Positions 21,916 through 34,328 of a stretch of 64,000 nt of DNA are shown here, one piece after another. The stretch is from Calonectria ilicicola (lineage: Eukaryota; Ascomycota; Sordariomycetes; Hypocreales; Nectriaceae), in assembly GCA_020809705.1 (NCBI GenBank), contig CP085828.1:2728001-2792000 (forward strand), written 5' to 3'. The stretch's first letter is position 1. Each line of letters opens with the position of its first letter. Both the position numbers and the translations under genes were made by a program. The notes beneath the pieces are model-generated. The model did no database searches. It saw nothing but the letters and a program-made list of their open reading frames with translations, and had not been told where the DNA came from.

Positions 21916-24086
21916 ATGGCTGACGCAGAGAACAACAATTATGGCTTCCCCGATGACATGGGCGGTGATGATGACCAATCCATTGTCTCGGTATGTCGCT
22001 CTCCGCCGAATTCTTCACTCGCACCCCGTCCCCTCCATCCATTGCCACCTCGTGACCACCCAATGCGAGCAACACTGATTGGAACCAGACCCGTGGACTC
22101 GAAGCCTTTGGCCGCAAAGTCACGACCACTGCCAGCCATCTGATGGGTCCCAATGCCGAAGCCGCGGCTCTCCACTATCAGACCGCAATGGCCGAGGTCC
22201 AGAAGCAAATGAAGCGGCCTACGGTCCAGCGAAGTATGTTCGCCATGGCCAGAACCACTCCAACCGATCTCATGCGCTCCAAGCTCTCTTCCCACGAGAT
22301 TCGCCACCGTGCTTTGACCTACCTTCCTGATGACCTTCTCGCCAACATTCCCGAACATGAAAATGCCTACTCGCTGTTCCAAGGTTTCCAGGCGACCTTT
22401 CCCGAGTTGACCGATGAGGGCAAGAAACTTCGCCGACGCGTCTCCCGAGGCCGTAAAATGCTCGAGGATACGGATGCGACACCTGGAAGCCCAAAGCGAC
22501 TCGCTCAACTAAAAAAAGAGAGGGCCGCTATGCTGCATGAATTTGGTTTATTGGGTACCCGAAAAAGCATGGCCAGCTACGAAATTCGAGAGATAGACAA
22601 CAAGATTGCCAATCTTCACGGCATGCGTAGAATCATTTTGGAGAGGCTGGCTGGGCTGGAGCAGGACGAGGCCCTGCTGGAGCATGACAGTACGTGTGTG
22701 GTCTTGAGAATAATAAACACCCAAGCTAACGTAAACAGTCGTCGAAATGGAAGCGCGTATAGAGGAGGCGCAAGTTCTCGTTGACGAGGAAGAGGAAATT
22801 GCACGAAACACGCGCACCAAAGACGAGCAAGATCTCGTTGGCGATGCGGATGATCATGAAGAGTTTATGTCCCAGTCTGTTTACCAAAAGCTGCCGAACT
22901 CGGCTGGTAGCACACCCACCCGGAAAAAAAGTAAGAAGGTAGTCCGAAAGAAGTCTATGCCAATCCTACACGAGCATTTCGAGGCTGGAACCAGCATTCG
23001 AGAAATTCGCGCTCATGGCGACACCATTACTTCGGTAGATTTCGATGCCCCCTTTGGTACCATGGTCACTGCTGCGCTGGACGACACCGTCAAGGTCTGG
23101 GATCTGAATGCAGGCAGATGCATGGGCTTTTTAGAGGGACACACAGCATCGGTACGCGCCCTACAGGTTGAAGACAACATCCTTGCGACTGGCTCTGTGG
23201 ATGCGACTATCAAACTGTGGGATCTTAGCAGAGCGCAATACGATCCTCATGGAGGGCTTGGAAAGGGCGAGGACGAGGACGAGGATGCCATTGCCTTCGG
23301 GGCCGACGATCACCTCGAGCCTCCCGAAGGTAGCATGGCCGATTGTTCTCTGTACACGCTTGAAGCCCATTTGGACGAGATTACAGCACTACACTTCCGC
23401 TCAGACACGTTGGTATCCGGTTCCGCAGACAAAACTATTCGCCATTGGGATTTAGAAAAAGGTCGCTGTGTGCAAACACTGGATGTCATGTGGGCAGCCG
23501 CAGCGACATTAGGCAGCACTGAGAGTACCTGGAGACCAACCGGACGATCACAGTCTAGCTCTGCAGACTTTGTGGGCGCTCTACAAGTGTTTGAGACCGC
23601 CCTTGCGTGTGGAACCGCCGATGGCATGGTCCGTCTCTGGGATCTCCGAAGTGGACAGGTCCACCGCAGCTTGGTCGGTCACACAGACGCAGTGACGTGC
23701 CTGCAGTTTGATGACGTTCATTTGGTTACTGGTAGCGCAGACAGAAGTATTCGAGTAAGTTCATGTGGGCTTTGGAAATGGGCATCCTTTAGGCTAACAT
23801 TTGGTTTCAGATCTGGGATCTCCGAACAGGATCCATCTATGACGCATATGCATATGATAACCCTGTCACCAGCATGATGTTTGATGCACGAAGAATCGTA
23901 AGTGCGGCTGGTGAGGATGTGGTCAAGGTGTACGATAAGGTGGAGGGAAGGCAATGGAACTGCGGCGCTGGCATCACTGCAGCTGAGGAGGGCAAGACTC
24001 CATCCATCGTGGAGCGTGTACGTGTAAGGGACGGTTATCTCGTTGAGGGCAGGCGGGATGGCACTGTCGGCGTATGGACATGTTAG
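21916..24086 (+). CDS. MDV1: Mdv1/Caf4-type mitochondrial division adaptor (coiled coil + WD40)
   Basis: Exons are 21916-21990, 22089-22689, 22739-23754 and 23811-24086, giving 655 residues; the introns (98, 49 and 56 nt) are GT-AG. The N-terminus ([17 protein letters not shown], then [25 protein letters not shown]) and the following helices form the Fis1-binding part. A coiled coil spans about residues 170-275. After a basic [11 protein letters not shown] segment, a WD40 propeller covers about residues 315-655, with repeats ending in KVWDL, KLWDL, RHWDL, RLWDL and IWDL and a closing VGVWTC. An acidic loop ([15 protein letters not shown]) and a long loop ([14 protein letters not shown]) interrupt the blades. 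In yeast, Mdv1 bridges outer-membrane Fis1 to the dynamin Dnm1 during mitochondrial and peroxisomal fission. Confidence 0.95.
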
Positions 24087-25183
24087 AGCACATATGTACG
24101 ATGTAAAACCTACTCAAAGCGATTTGATGAAAAGGCACAGGTCTAATGTACACATTTATGCCCAGAATACGAATTGTTGTAAAATTGTATAGGGTACGTT
24201 CGATCATGGTTTTTCCACGATGCCACCCACTCAAATTTGGATTGAACTAATAATTAAGATAGCTGATGAGTATATTGGCATCCTTTGCATATATTTTGGC
24301 TCGGTTCTAGAAATGGCACAAATAGACTTAAGTTAAGATGATTGTTTTGGGTGGGAAAAACGAAAGAGTGGTGATAAGAACAGCATACGAAAAAGAAAAA
24401 AAGGGCGTTTACATCCTACCTAGGAATCAATAACTTCAGGAATGAAAATAAATGAGACCAGTCAATATTGACCATTAGTGTTATTATTTGTTAAATGACT
24501 CTTTTTTTTCCTAATCGAAAATCCTCTAGTGGTCGGGGTGGGTGATGAGATTCGCATCGTCTGTAAGCTATAGTGGGTTGTAAGTTCTCATATCAAGTTT
24601 TATTACTCATTAATTAAGAAAATATGAAGTATATTCCAAAAGAAAAATAAATAATAAAAATAATAAAATTGTTTAATTAAAGCTTGTGCTAGGCAGAGGA
24701 TTAGATTGATTGTTTTTTAGTCGCGCAAATCATGAAGACCGAGTGAGGTTGCTCAACACAGTTGTATCCACCACCTTTTGTTTGTGGCTCTGAAGTTCTC
24801 TTCCAACAAAAGCCCACCTTGGTTTTTTAATCAGACTAAAAATTATTGAACAAGGTGATTAATTGTTTATATCACATATTTACCCTTTTTAATTTCATTT
24901 ATTATCAATGAAAAAACGAGTGAAGAAAAACCAGGGTGGTGCATTAGTTTAGACCAAAGTACTTGTCGCCCACTCCATAGCCAGTATGCTGGCCTCACCC
25001 AAACTTGGCGCAACATGGTCAGGTTTTTCCAACCCGTCCCTCATCTAGGCGGCGATTCGTCCAACAACAACATCACTAATCTGCTTGAATCTGCCAAGAC
25101 AATGCTACACGATTTTGCGAAACCAGGGCAGAGCATAACATAGCATAGCACGGGCCACTGAGTTGCGGCAGCATTGAGCTAGC
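24087..25183. other. AT-rich intergenic with a weak inverted repeat
   Basis: 1.1 kb between MDV1 and the JmjC gene. The middle (about 24480-24910) is strongly AT-rich. An imperfect inverted repeat (CCACCTTGGTTTTT at about 24814-24828 and AAAAACCAGGGTGG at about 24926-24939) brackets about 100 bp of AT-rich DNA. No coding frame of note was seen. Confidence 0.5.
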
Positions 25184-26719
25184 ATGGATTCAGAGGTGCA
25201 TAAGCAATTGCTCGCCAGATACCTGGATGCAGCTCATGCGGTAATTCATGCCGATCAACAGGGTTTGGGTAGCACGGCAGGGAAAGAAGCCACAGAGGAG
25301 AGGGGAGACAGCTCAAGCAGAAAGGATGCTTCAGCGCCCGAGGGACGTGATACTCTGGAACCTGACGTGGTGGCTGTGGAGGAGCTGCTCGCCCGGCAAG
25401 CTCGTGCACTCATCAAACTCCACGAAGGCCTCTCGTCGGACCCAAGTGTGACACATGGAGTAGATGAAGACCTATTTAAGAGGAGAATAGCTGACTTGAC
25501 GTCGATATGTTCGTCCAAGTTCTACGCATACCGCTACGACCTCCTCCCGGCCAGATGGCGTCAGATCTACGCTGACACACTCATTCTGGAAACCCACCAT
25601 ATACTCCTACGACCCTTGCTTTCGCCCGACGCCCTTCCAGATCAAATTCTAGACACCATTGTTGAGAAGCTAGATAGAGCCCTTATCACGGCTGGTGGCG
25701 GTGGTCGACAGCCATGGCTGGAGAAGACGTTGCGGTTGCTTGAAGATATATGGCTCTCAGCCGAGGACGAGGACCAGACACGACCCTTGAAACGGCAAAG
25801 GAAGGAAACGTCATTCGAGAAGAGTTTCTCTTCGACAGAGCCATATGGGAGACCGTCTTTGTCGCCCAAGTGGGAGTGTCCGCGGTATTCAGGATGGACA
25901 ATGGAGCAGTTTGAAGACTATATGAGCAGCAACCAAGGTGCTCCCTGGCCCATTGTTTTCACAGACTTGATCGGGGACTGGCCCGCTGTGACGGATTGTC
26001 CATGGAAGAGCCCAGACTACTTGTTGGCAAGGACATTTGGGGGGAGACGATTGGTTCCGGTCGAGATCGGACGGAGCTATGTCGACGAAGGATGGGGGCA
26101 AGAGTTGCTACAGTTTCGCGAGTTTCTCTCTCGTTATGTTCAAGGCTCCGAGATATCTGCAGCCGACTCACATCCCTCTTCTCCATCCCCGACCGGTTAT
26201 CTCGCCCAACACAACCTCTTTCGTCAGATCCCCTCGCTGCGCAACGACATCCGCGTCCCCGACTTTTGCTGGGTCGACGTGCCTGGCCACCCGCTCTCGT
26301 CTTCACACAACCAGCCGCCTGTCGATGTGCCCCAGCTCAACGCCTGGTTCGGCCCTGCGCGCACCATCACGCCGCTGCACACTGACGGGTACCACAACCT
26401 GCTGTGCCAGGCGGTCGGTACAAAGTATCTGCGGCTATACCCGCCGAGTGCGACGCCGCACATGCAGCCTCGGCGCTCCGAGCATGGAGTCGACATGAGT
26501 AACACGAGTGCGCTTGACGTCGGCGTGCTGGAAGGGTGGGACCCGCTGCCTGAGGGTGTTGGAGAGGAGGATCTAGCAAGGCTGAGAGAGGATCTCAAGG
26601 ACGTCGAGTACAGGGAATGTATCCTGGAGCCTGGTGACACACTCGTAATCCCCATAGGCTGGTGGCACTACGTTCGCAGCTTGAGTGTTAGCTTCAGTGT
26701 GAGCTTTTGGTGGAACTAG
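25184..26719 (+). CDS. JmjC-domain protein (KDM8/JMJD5-like 2-oxoglutarate oxygenase)
   Basis: A single exon of 511 residues. The N-terminal 220 residues are helical and charged, without a known domain, and include a GRQPWLEKTLRLLEDIWL helix. The JmjC region runs from about residue 230 (WTMEQFEDYM, PIVFTDLIGDWPAV) to the end. Fe(II) ligands are visible as HTD (H399, D401) in TPLHTDGYHNLLCQ and H495 in PIGWWHYVRSL; the Lys of GTKYLRLYPP probably binds 2-oxoglutarate. The layout, with the JmjC domain at the very C-terminus ending VSFSVSFWWN, resembles KDM8/JMJD5 and related protein hydroxylases more than histone demethylases, which carry PHD or JmjN domains. The substrate is unknown. It is convergent with the next gene, with 165 bp between stops. 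Confidence 0.93.
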   Translation: MDSEVHKQLLARYLDAAHAVIHADQQGLGSTAGKEATEERGDSSSRKDASAPEGRDTLEPDVVAVEELLARQARALIKLHEGLSSDPSVTHGVDEDLFKRRIADLTSICSSKFYAYRYDLLPARWRQIYADTLILETHHILLRPLLSPDALPDQILDTIVEKLDRALITAGGGGRQPWLEKTLRLLEDIWLSAEDEDQTRPLKRQRKETSFEKSFSSTEPYGRPSLSPKWECPRYSGWTMEQFEDYMSSNQGAPWPIVFTDLIGDWPAVTDCPWKSPDYLLARTFGGRRLVPVEIGRSYVDEGWGQELLQFREFLSRYVQGSEISAADSHPSSPSPTGYLAQHNLFRQIPSLRNDIRVPDFCWVDVPGHPLSSSHNQPPVDVPQLNAWFGPARTITPLHTDGYHNLLCQAVGTKYLRLYPPSATPHMQPRRSEHGVDMSNTSALDVGVLEGWDPLPEGVGEEDLARLREDLKDVEYRECILEPGDTLVIPIGWWHYVRSLSVSFSVSFWWN

Positions 26720-26884
26720 CCAAGGGCCAGAATTGTACACGACGCATGGTAGTGAATACAACATAGGCACAGTGTAGGCATGTCCTAATTATCAAGCTGT
26801 TCACAAAAGATCGATATGCCCCCATGATACGTAAATGCCATCATCAAACCAAATATAAATTGAAACTTTAACTTTCCGACAGAC

Positions 26885-28432
26885 TCAGCCCTGCCCAGAA
26901 GCAGCACCGGTATCCTCTAGGCTTTCGCCTGCGCTCCCCTGAGCCTCCCTTCTCGCCTTTGCTCCGGCTTTCAGTAGTTCCCACTTCTCTCGATACTTCT
27001 CAAGCGTCTTTTGCATCTTCCTGTTGTCCTTTTCGAGTCGTTCCATTTGCTTCATTGCGGCCGCCAGCTGCTCCTCCATTTCCAGGTTCTTCCTGCGTAG
27101 AGTTTCGTCGCCTGTTTTAATAACTGTGTTGGGTGATCCGGGACGCATAAGACGGTAGCTTTCAGCAAGGGCCATTGCTGACGTTTGAGCACTTGCTTCA
27201 AAGGCGTGGAGGCGCTTAGTGAGTTTATCAAGCATATCCTTGAGTGACTTGTTTTCTGTGTGCAGCTCTTCGATAGTATTGTTAAGTTCCCTATCCGTGC
27301 GAGCACGACCGACACGACGCTTTGCCCCAGGCGACAAAGGCGGTGCCTCCCTGGCATCAACAAAATCATCCTCGTCGTCATCAGGAATGTTAAGGAGTTC
27401 GCTATGGGATGAAGCTCCATGGCGCCTCTTTTCCTTTTCGGCAAATGTCAGAATGTTGGCATATGACATGGTGTGTCCAGAGGTCGGTACTACGTAGAAG
27501 GAGTCGTTCGGGGCATGTCCCTCCCGGGCCAGCGCTTGCATGGTTGCCTTGGAGTAGATCTTGGATAGGTCCGGTTCTAGAATCTTGGATGGCGAGGCCT
27601 TAAGATGGCTTCGCTTAGTTGGAGATACTTCTGGAGTCTCCGGTGGCTCCGACACTGTCGACTCTTCCTGGATCAACGGCAATCCAGCAAAAGCCAGAGG
27701 AGCAGAAATCTTGTTGATCAAACTACCAAATGTGTTATAGAAGCGAGTGTATCCTCCATCATCGACGGCTGCAGAAGTTTGATCTGGTCGCGGGGACGAA
27801 GTACTCTTGCCATGGCTATCGGATCGCTGTGAAGTCGGAGTTGGGGGGATCCAGGTTGGCTTTCCAGACTGGTGATCGATGATATTTTGCATCTTAGCCT
27901 TGGGGCCATGCTGGCGAGAAAGAGCATCGAGATTACCAGGAGCCTGGTCGTTGGAGACGCTAGGTGCAAGCGGTTGGCCGCGGTACTTGGACCGAATGCC
28001 TCTTGCGGTGGCCAAATTGCTTGCGATGGACGAGGACATTTCCCGAGACGGATATCGCCGTTGGGTAGGCGGGCCTGGCTTCTGGGACGTCCTGGACATG
28101 GTCAAGTCCGAAGCGGAGTCTTTTTTGCCAGCATCGTCTCGAGAGCCCGCCTGGTCCTTCTCAGCGTGTTTCTCGGCTTGGTCTGCATCGCTGGATTGCG
28201 ATGTGGGTTCGGCGGGAAGCTTGAGGATTTCGGCGAGTTTTCGGTGATGCTCCTCGAGGAGTTTCAGGGTGCGGAGAGCCTCGAGGCTGGAGGTTGACTT
28301 CGCGGCGTTGGCGAACTCGCCAGCCGCCTGGGTATGTTCGTTGATTGCTACAACGGTGTCGGAGGCCTGGCGGGTTGCGACAGCGGCAGCGCGCGCATGA
28401 TCGTGCGCCTTGGCGAGCGGTGAGGAATCCAT
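26885..28432 (-). CDS. MIT-like plus coiled-coil protein, probable Atg38/NRBF2 homologue
   Basis: A single exon. From the ATG at 28432 it encodes 515 residues starting MDSSPLAKAHDHARAAA; the frame stays open to 28597, so a form 55 residues longer is possible, but that part is low-complexity. Residues 4-75 look like an Ala-rich MIT-type helical bundle (AINEHTQAAGEFANAAKST, ALRTLKLLEEHHRKLAEILK). A long disordered Ser/Pro/Gln middle follows, with a short ordered segment at GGYTRFYNTFGSLINKISAP. Coiled coils lie at about 379-420 and 440-500. MIT plus C-terminal coiled coil is the plan of Atg38/NRBF2, which links Vps34-Vps15 to Atg14-Vps30 in autophagy PI3K complex I. The assignment rests on architecture and is moderate; the gene itself is secure. 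Confidence 0.82.
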   Translation of the reverse strand: MDSSPLAKAHDHARAAAVATRQASDTVVAINEHTQAAGEFANAAKSTSSLEALRTLKLLEEHHRKLAEILKLPAEPTSQSSDADQAEKHAEKDQAGSRDDAGKKDSASDLTMSRTSQKPGPPTQRRYPSREMSSSIASNLATARGIRSKYRGQPLAPSVSNDQAPGNLDALSRQHGPKAKMQNIIDHQSGKPTWIPPTPTSQRSDSHGKSTSSPRPDQTSAAVDDGGYTRFYNTFGSLINKISAPLAFAGLPLIQEESTVSEPPETPEVSPTKRSHLKASPSKILEPDLSKIYSKATMQALAREGHAPNDSFYVVPTSGHTMSYANILTFAEKEKRRHGASSHSELLNIPDDDEDDFVDAREAPPLSPGAKRRVGRARTDRELNNTIEELHTENKSLKDMLDKLTKRLHAFEASAQTSAMALAESYRLMRPGSPNTVIKTGDETLRRKNLEMEEQLAAAMKQMERLEKDNRKMQKTLEKYREKWELLKAGAKARREAQGSAGESLEDTGAASGQG

Positions 28433-29160
28433 GTTCCCATACGGAGTGATAGAACTGGCCGTACGGAGTCGAGCGGAAGTGTCGGGGGCCGTGCCAAACG
28501 GACGATGCGAATGCTGGCAAAGTCCCGATGACGATGAATGAGAGAAGTGGGGTGGAGGTGAACGGACAGGGTGCGGGAAGGTTATCAGGGAACCCAAGCA
28601 ATTAATTTAAAAGCGTTGGCCCCTCCCCGTCATGGTGTTTCTCCTTTCTCTATTTATGGTCATGATCCAATGCAATCAGGACGTGGATTATTATTTAGTC
28701 ATTTCGTTTCAACGCGCCGTGGTATCCGCCTGGTGCTGTTGCCTCGCTGTCGGCATGGGGGGGTTTTGACGCATGCATCACAGGCCAACATGCCACCATT
28801 CCTCCCAAATAGACTGTTTCCCAAAACGACAGTCCATATAATTATAGCACCTAGCACACAGACACACCATACGCTTGCGGGGTATGCGCTGCGGCTGTTG
28901 GCGTGCAGCGGGAGACATTATTGATGTTTCGGTTCCATAATTCTGCGGGGATGTACTGGTCATTTCTGTGCAAATATGACATCGTAGCGGAATTAGTTTA
29001 TCTGTACAATACGCCCCTTTGATAATTGTGCTCCTGTGACTACTCCACCTTCGACGTCACAGAATTCAACTACGTCGAAACATCAATTTTATAGTAAACA
29101 AATATGTATATATAAATGGGGGCAATTTTCCCCTTCGCGTGCATGTATCAATGTATATGC

Positions 29161-29203
<43 letters not shown>

Positions 29204-30371
29204 TCGCATATATTCTTGTCAAGTCAATCGGGGATCTGTCCCAGGGGGAAAAGTAGCGGGGGGCACCATCATTCAAGGCTTGTCTTGTCTTGCCTGCACT
29301 TCGCACCAAACACTGAGCCAGGCTCTAGGGTGGCGCCAAAGACGGAGAACAGGCCATAGGACTGGGGCGTCGAGGATGCGAGTTAACTTGGTATTCAAGA
29401 GGCCTTACCCAATTTGGATATCAGCATCGTGACTCGTCTTTGCTTTTAACCCAGTATATTACCATGGCCTCCCGCTGTAATAACCGGTTCAGGCTATTCC
29501 ATCTTTTTATAGCAATTCTGAAGCCCTCTCCACAAACATCCATACCAGTCGTCCCGACAATACATTCTCCATCGACCAGCACCCTGGTCTTGATGCTCTC
29601 GTCAAATAGGAGACGGTTGGTACCGAAAATAACAGAACCGAGCTAAATCCAGGTCCGCGCGTTCGCTTGGCAGGACAGGCTCGGCGCCCACCGCACTGTG
29701 CACTGTACGCGCAAAGTACGAAGGACAATCGGAGGATCCTAAAGGTCCAAGTGGGTTGGCGACAGCTTCAACAAGGATCGCCCAGCCGGCCCCAGTGGCG
29801 CCCCCCACTCACGCCGGGTAACTTGGGGGCTCAGCAACTTGGTCTGGAGCGTTGTGGGCTGCCGTCTTGAATGCACCTTGAACGTCGCAAACCGTCGTCC
29901 CTTATTTCGTCAGCGATTCTCCCCTTGAAACAACACAATCCACTCATCCTACCTTCTGTAACGTCCTCAGGTCCTGGCACGTGGATTCTGTAGCACCTCA
30001 GTACTCTGCCAATTACTGTGAGCGCTGTACCTTTGGCCACTCGATCATAGAGCTGGCATATTGTATGCAATCGCAGCCCATCCGCCGTGCGACAGGCTCG
30101 ACGTCAACCAGGCTCCAAGCTTATTCCAATCCCAAATAGCTCACAGGCGTACCTGGCCCGGACCCGCCGGCTTGCGAAAGTAATACGATAATCATTACGA
30201 GTCGCCATCCTTCACAGCTAGCCGCTCTTTCGACCCATCACCAGAGTCCGCTGCCGCCTCATCCAGCGCAACCGTGGCCAGTGCAGCTGTGCCTTTTTGA
30301 GGGATCTTAATCCCACCCACCAATTCCCCCTCCTTCACCCTGCCTTCCTACCAATTCCTCGACGACCGACG
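28433..30371. other. Long divergent intergenic region with an AG microsatellite
   Basis: 1.9 kb between the divergent Atg38-like and GRAM/VASt genes. It contains a pure (AG)15 tract at 29169-29198 and a C/T-rich leader before 30372. No supported gene; frames of up to about 117 codons have no domain. Confidence 0.55.
29169..29198. repeat. (AG)15 microsatellite
   Basis: An uninterrupted dinucleotide tract, flanked on the left by AAAG units, in the intergenic region before the sterol-transfer gene. Confidence 0.95.
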
Positions 30372-33300
30372 ATGGAGAACAACAACGGATTGAACAAGCT
30401 CCTTCCCAAGTCGATATCCTCGAAGCGCCTGCGTCGAAAACAAGAACGCGATTCGGATGGCCCGGGTCAAGACGAAGATGGCCTCCGTGGCCGCTCGCTA
30501 GGAAGCCGCGATACTCTCAATAGCGACGGCACGAATTCATTTTCGACCAACCTGGCTGACGACGAGGAATCCAAGAGCTTTGCCTCATACGAATCCGACC
30601 GCGACTCGTAAGTTTACCATTTATATTTTCTCCAGCGTTGGCCTCCCATTCCCTATTTTTTTTTCTTCACCTTGTCACTGTGGTGGGTTGTTGTTGTTAG
30701 GTGGACCTCGCCTGCGGGTGAGTTCAGCCTCGCATTTCCCCTGGCTGCAACCGACACCCAAGGCGGTAGATCTCAGTCAACCACTGTGCTAGCATTCCGC
30801 TACCATCCACGTGCCATGCAATGTATACACATGTGTTTTCTCTGATCATTCTGGGAAAACCAAACCGTTGGAAGCGCTCTGTATCAAGAGAACCAAAGCT
30901 ATCGCATCTTGCTCCAGCTTTCAGTCATTCATCGAATACTATTATTCCCTGCCTCTCGCCCCTCCGGCAACGCAACGTCACCTAGACCCAAGCCTCTGCC
31001 ACTTCTCTACCCATCTCCCCCAGATCGGGTACCAAACGACATACTCTCATTTTGTCCAAGCGACGCACCTGGCAAAATTCCAGTTGCAAGTAACTGACAG
31101 TGATCCTAATAGCATCGCATCTAAATCATCGACATTTCCCACGAAACGATCCAAGTCGGTCGATCCCAGAGACAGAGACTTGAAAGATCCCAAGGATCGC
31201 AAGGTCAGCCGAAGCAAAACCGGGCTGCTGCCTCCACACAAACCGACTCGCCGATCACCATCACCTGGCGGCAAATTCAAGGGCATATTTAAGGGGAGGA
31301 AGAGCTCTAGTAATTCGAGCCCAGAGCGTCAGACACCCGCCGACCCTCTCCCACCGCTTCCACCAAGCCTGCAGCAGACCATCCCAAGTGCGGACGTGGA
31401 CCCTGTACCGGTCCCGCCTATAATCGAGCCACCGACAGCTGCCAAAGTTGCTCCCCTCGACAAGCGGTCGAGGGTCCAACCAAAGGTCGACACAGGAGTA
31501 CCTCCTCGAACACCGCCGACCGGCGACAAGCCCGCCCCCCTTATCGTCAACACACCTCCAACGCCCACCGAACCGATACAGAGATCAGCCCAGTCTTCTC
31601 CCGAGCGAAGGCAATCATTCTGGAATGGTTCCGGCCCTGGGGCCACCTCAAATGGTAGTCCTCCTACGCGATCCATAAGTGCGCATCGAAGGAGTCAATC
31701 AGGATCTGGATCTATCGTTCCGAGCAAGCTCTCTAATATTGTGACTGCTCCTCTCACACCTACGTTAGAAAGTAGCGAGGCCACACCTAGCCTTCCAGCC
31801 CCGAACCAGAACCAAGCATCTGGCTTCTTCTCGTCTGTGCTATCGGCTGCACAAAACGCTGCAAGCACACTATCAAACATTCAAACTACCGGCATCGGTC
31901 TCGGTGGAAACAAAAGCAAGCCCGTGACACCAAAGGCTCAGGATCCACCCGAGGCGGAGAAGATAGAGCCTCCTGAACCTACATCACAATCACAGTCACA
32001 ATCACACATGGATGATACAAAGGAACACAGACAATCTGCAGTATCAACCCTCGGCGCCGGCGAGTTAAGTCTGAGCCAGCTTGGTCTCGCTGATCCTCCC
32101 AGTGCACTCACAACACCAATGGGTTCCAAATTTCCCGATGTGGCTGACACGCGGGCCCGGTCTGAGTCGGCCCCGGTCGACTCGCCTGTCACTCCCCCGG
32201 ATATTGGCCTGGACGAGGCACTTAGTCGTCCTAGGTCGCTATATGAGACGGCCAATGGCGACCAAACCCCTCCTCCGGGTGATGCTAGCGGGGTGCAACG
32301 AACCTCCAGTCTCCGGAGTGCGATGAAGCAGCCTCACAGAAAACGCGGTAGCTCTGTAACAACGGGAAATACCATCGGCGCAGCTATCGTGGCTGCCAAC
32401 ACCTCTCTGGCTCATCCAAATCTCAGCGCACCCAAACTCACAGGTTTTGCTATTGCCAGTAAAAAACGCAACCGCGATTTTCATGAACTGTTTAAGAGTG
32501 TTCCTGATGATGACTATCTGATCGAGGACTATAGTTGCGCTCTACAGCGAGAGATTTTGGCTCACGGTCGGCTGTATGTCTCAGAAGGCCACCTCTGCTT
32601 CAGTAGTAACATTTTTGGTTGGACTACCACTCTGGTCATGAGCTTTGATGAGATCGTTTCGGTGGAGAAACGAAGCACAGCACTTGTCTTCAAGAATGGA
32701 CTCATGATCACTACACTGCATGCCAAACACATCTTTGCCAGCTTTACCAGCAGAGATGCCACTTACGATCTAATTGTCAACATTTGGAAGCTGGGTCATC
32801 CCACACTAAAGAGCACACTTAACGGAGTGCGATTAGAAGGGACTGGCGGTGACAAGACAGAAAAGGTCGACGCTGAGCCATCAGCTTTGGATGATGAGCA
32901 GGATCGTGACGGATCCGTAACAGACGAAGACAGCGATGACGAGGACGACGAGGAGTACTACGATGAGGATGTGCACGAGGAAATGCACAACGCTAGCCTC
33001 GCCGAAGCTAACGGTGGTGAGGGAGAAACGGAGAAGGCCACGTCTAGAAAGGCTTCAGGGGTAGTAGTTGCGAATGGTGGCCCGCCAGATGATGCCCCAG
33101 CCGCTTCGGGGAGCACCGGAGATTTCCCTGGCCCAGCTACCCATGCCCCGACTGACTGTGGCGACTCAGCAACTCATTATGACAAGGTGGTTGGAGATGA
33201 TGTTATCCCTGCGCCACTTGGAAAAGTGTATGGCTACCTGTTCGGCGGTATATCAGCAAACTGGATGTCGCAGTGGCTGACAGGAGATCAAAAATGTTTT

Positions 33301-34328
33301 GACTTGCAAATGGATGATAAGAAGGGCCTAAGTCTTGAAGACCGAACCCGAAATTACAGCTACACCAAGCCCTTATACGCCTCAATAGGACCGAAGCAAA
33401 CAAAGTGTATCGTCACGGAAACGGTAGATAATCTCGACTACGAAAAGGCTGCCAACATTACTGTTTCGACCCAAACCCCCGATGTTCCAAGCGGAAACGT
33501 CTTCTGCGTCAAGACGAAATACTGTTTATCATGGGCGGAGAACAACGCCACTCGCGTGCAAGTTAACTGTACCGTCGAGTGGAGTGGGAAGAGTTGGATC
33601 AAAGGTAGGCAAAACTGAGAGTTTCTTGCAGTAATAACTAACATTGGACAGGACCTATCGAAAACGGCGCAAACACTGGCCAACAACAATACTGCAAGGA
33701 TTTGTTTGCTGCCCTCAGAGGAGCCGTGTCAAAGGGCTCAGGTCCCACCCCTCTACCGTCGGCGCTTAAGAAGGGGAAGAAGGGCAAGAAAGCCAAGGCA
33801 GCCCAGGTACCTACAGGAAACGTGGAGAACAATGCGCCCAAGCGGCCGGATAAGAAGAGCTGGGGTGCACTCGAACCTGTCAGAGGATTGCTGGAGCCGG
33901 TTGCCGATATCATCCAGCCTCTTCTCACAGGTAACGTCATGTATGGTCTCCTCGTAGGTCTGCTCGTTGCTACGTGGTTTGGGTTCGGATTTACGCCAAG
34001 CAGAGCTCCGCAAGGCGTTGGGATTTACAGGCCTGAAAGAATTGCAGCCTATGAGGAGATGTGGCGAAGAGAAGACAGCGAGCTATGGGAGTGGTTGGAA
34101 GAACGAGTTGGGATGGATCGAATGAACTCGGACCAAATGAGTGTCCGCAAGCGAGCTGTGGAACCGCGGACAGTAGAGGAGCATTTGAGGGAAGTTCGCA
34201 TGGACGAGAGAGAGGTGGAAGAGGCTATTCGAGTCACGGAGGAGAAGCTGCGAGTGTTGAAAGAAGTCATGGGGAAGAAGACTGCAGGAGTAGCAGACGA
34301 CAGTTCACCCGAGCCAGGGTCTTCATAG
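30372..34328 (+). CDS. GRAM/VASt-domain sterol transfer protein of membrane contact sites (LAM/Ltc family)
   Basis: Exons are 30372-30607, 31101-33604 and 33652-34328, giving 1138 residues. The first intron is long for this genome (493 nt); joining gives DRDSDPNSIASKSS, and reading through it meets TAA at once. A very long disordered, basic and Ser/Pro-rich N-terminal half precedes a GRAM domain at about residues 540-640 (FHELFKSVPDDDYLIEDYSC, GRLYVSEGHLCFSSNIFGW). An acidic stretch follows at about 686-712. The VASt (StART-like) domain lies at about 772-940 (DVIPAPLGKVYGYLFG, RTRNYSYTKPLYASIGPKQT). One C-terminal transmembrane helix, near 1009-1028 (GLLVGLLVATWFGF), is followed by a charged coiled coil. 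In yeast, Lam/Ltc proteins sit in the ER at contact sites and move sterols. With no N-terminal BAR/PH, this fits the Ltc subgroup (Lam2/4/5/6). Confidence 0.93.

Noticed and set aside
30811..31100. Upstream in-frame extension of exon 2 of the sterol-transfer gene
   Set aside because: The extension has no ATG, while splicing from 30607 to 31101 gives a continuous, sensible protein with standard borders.
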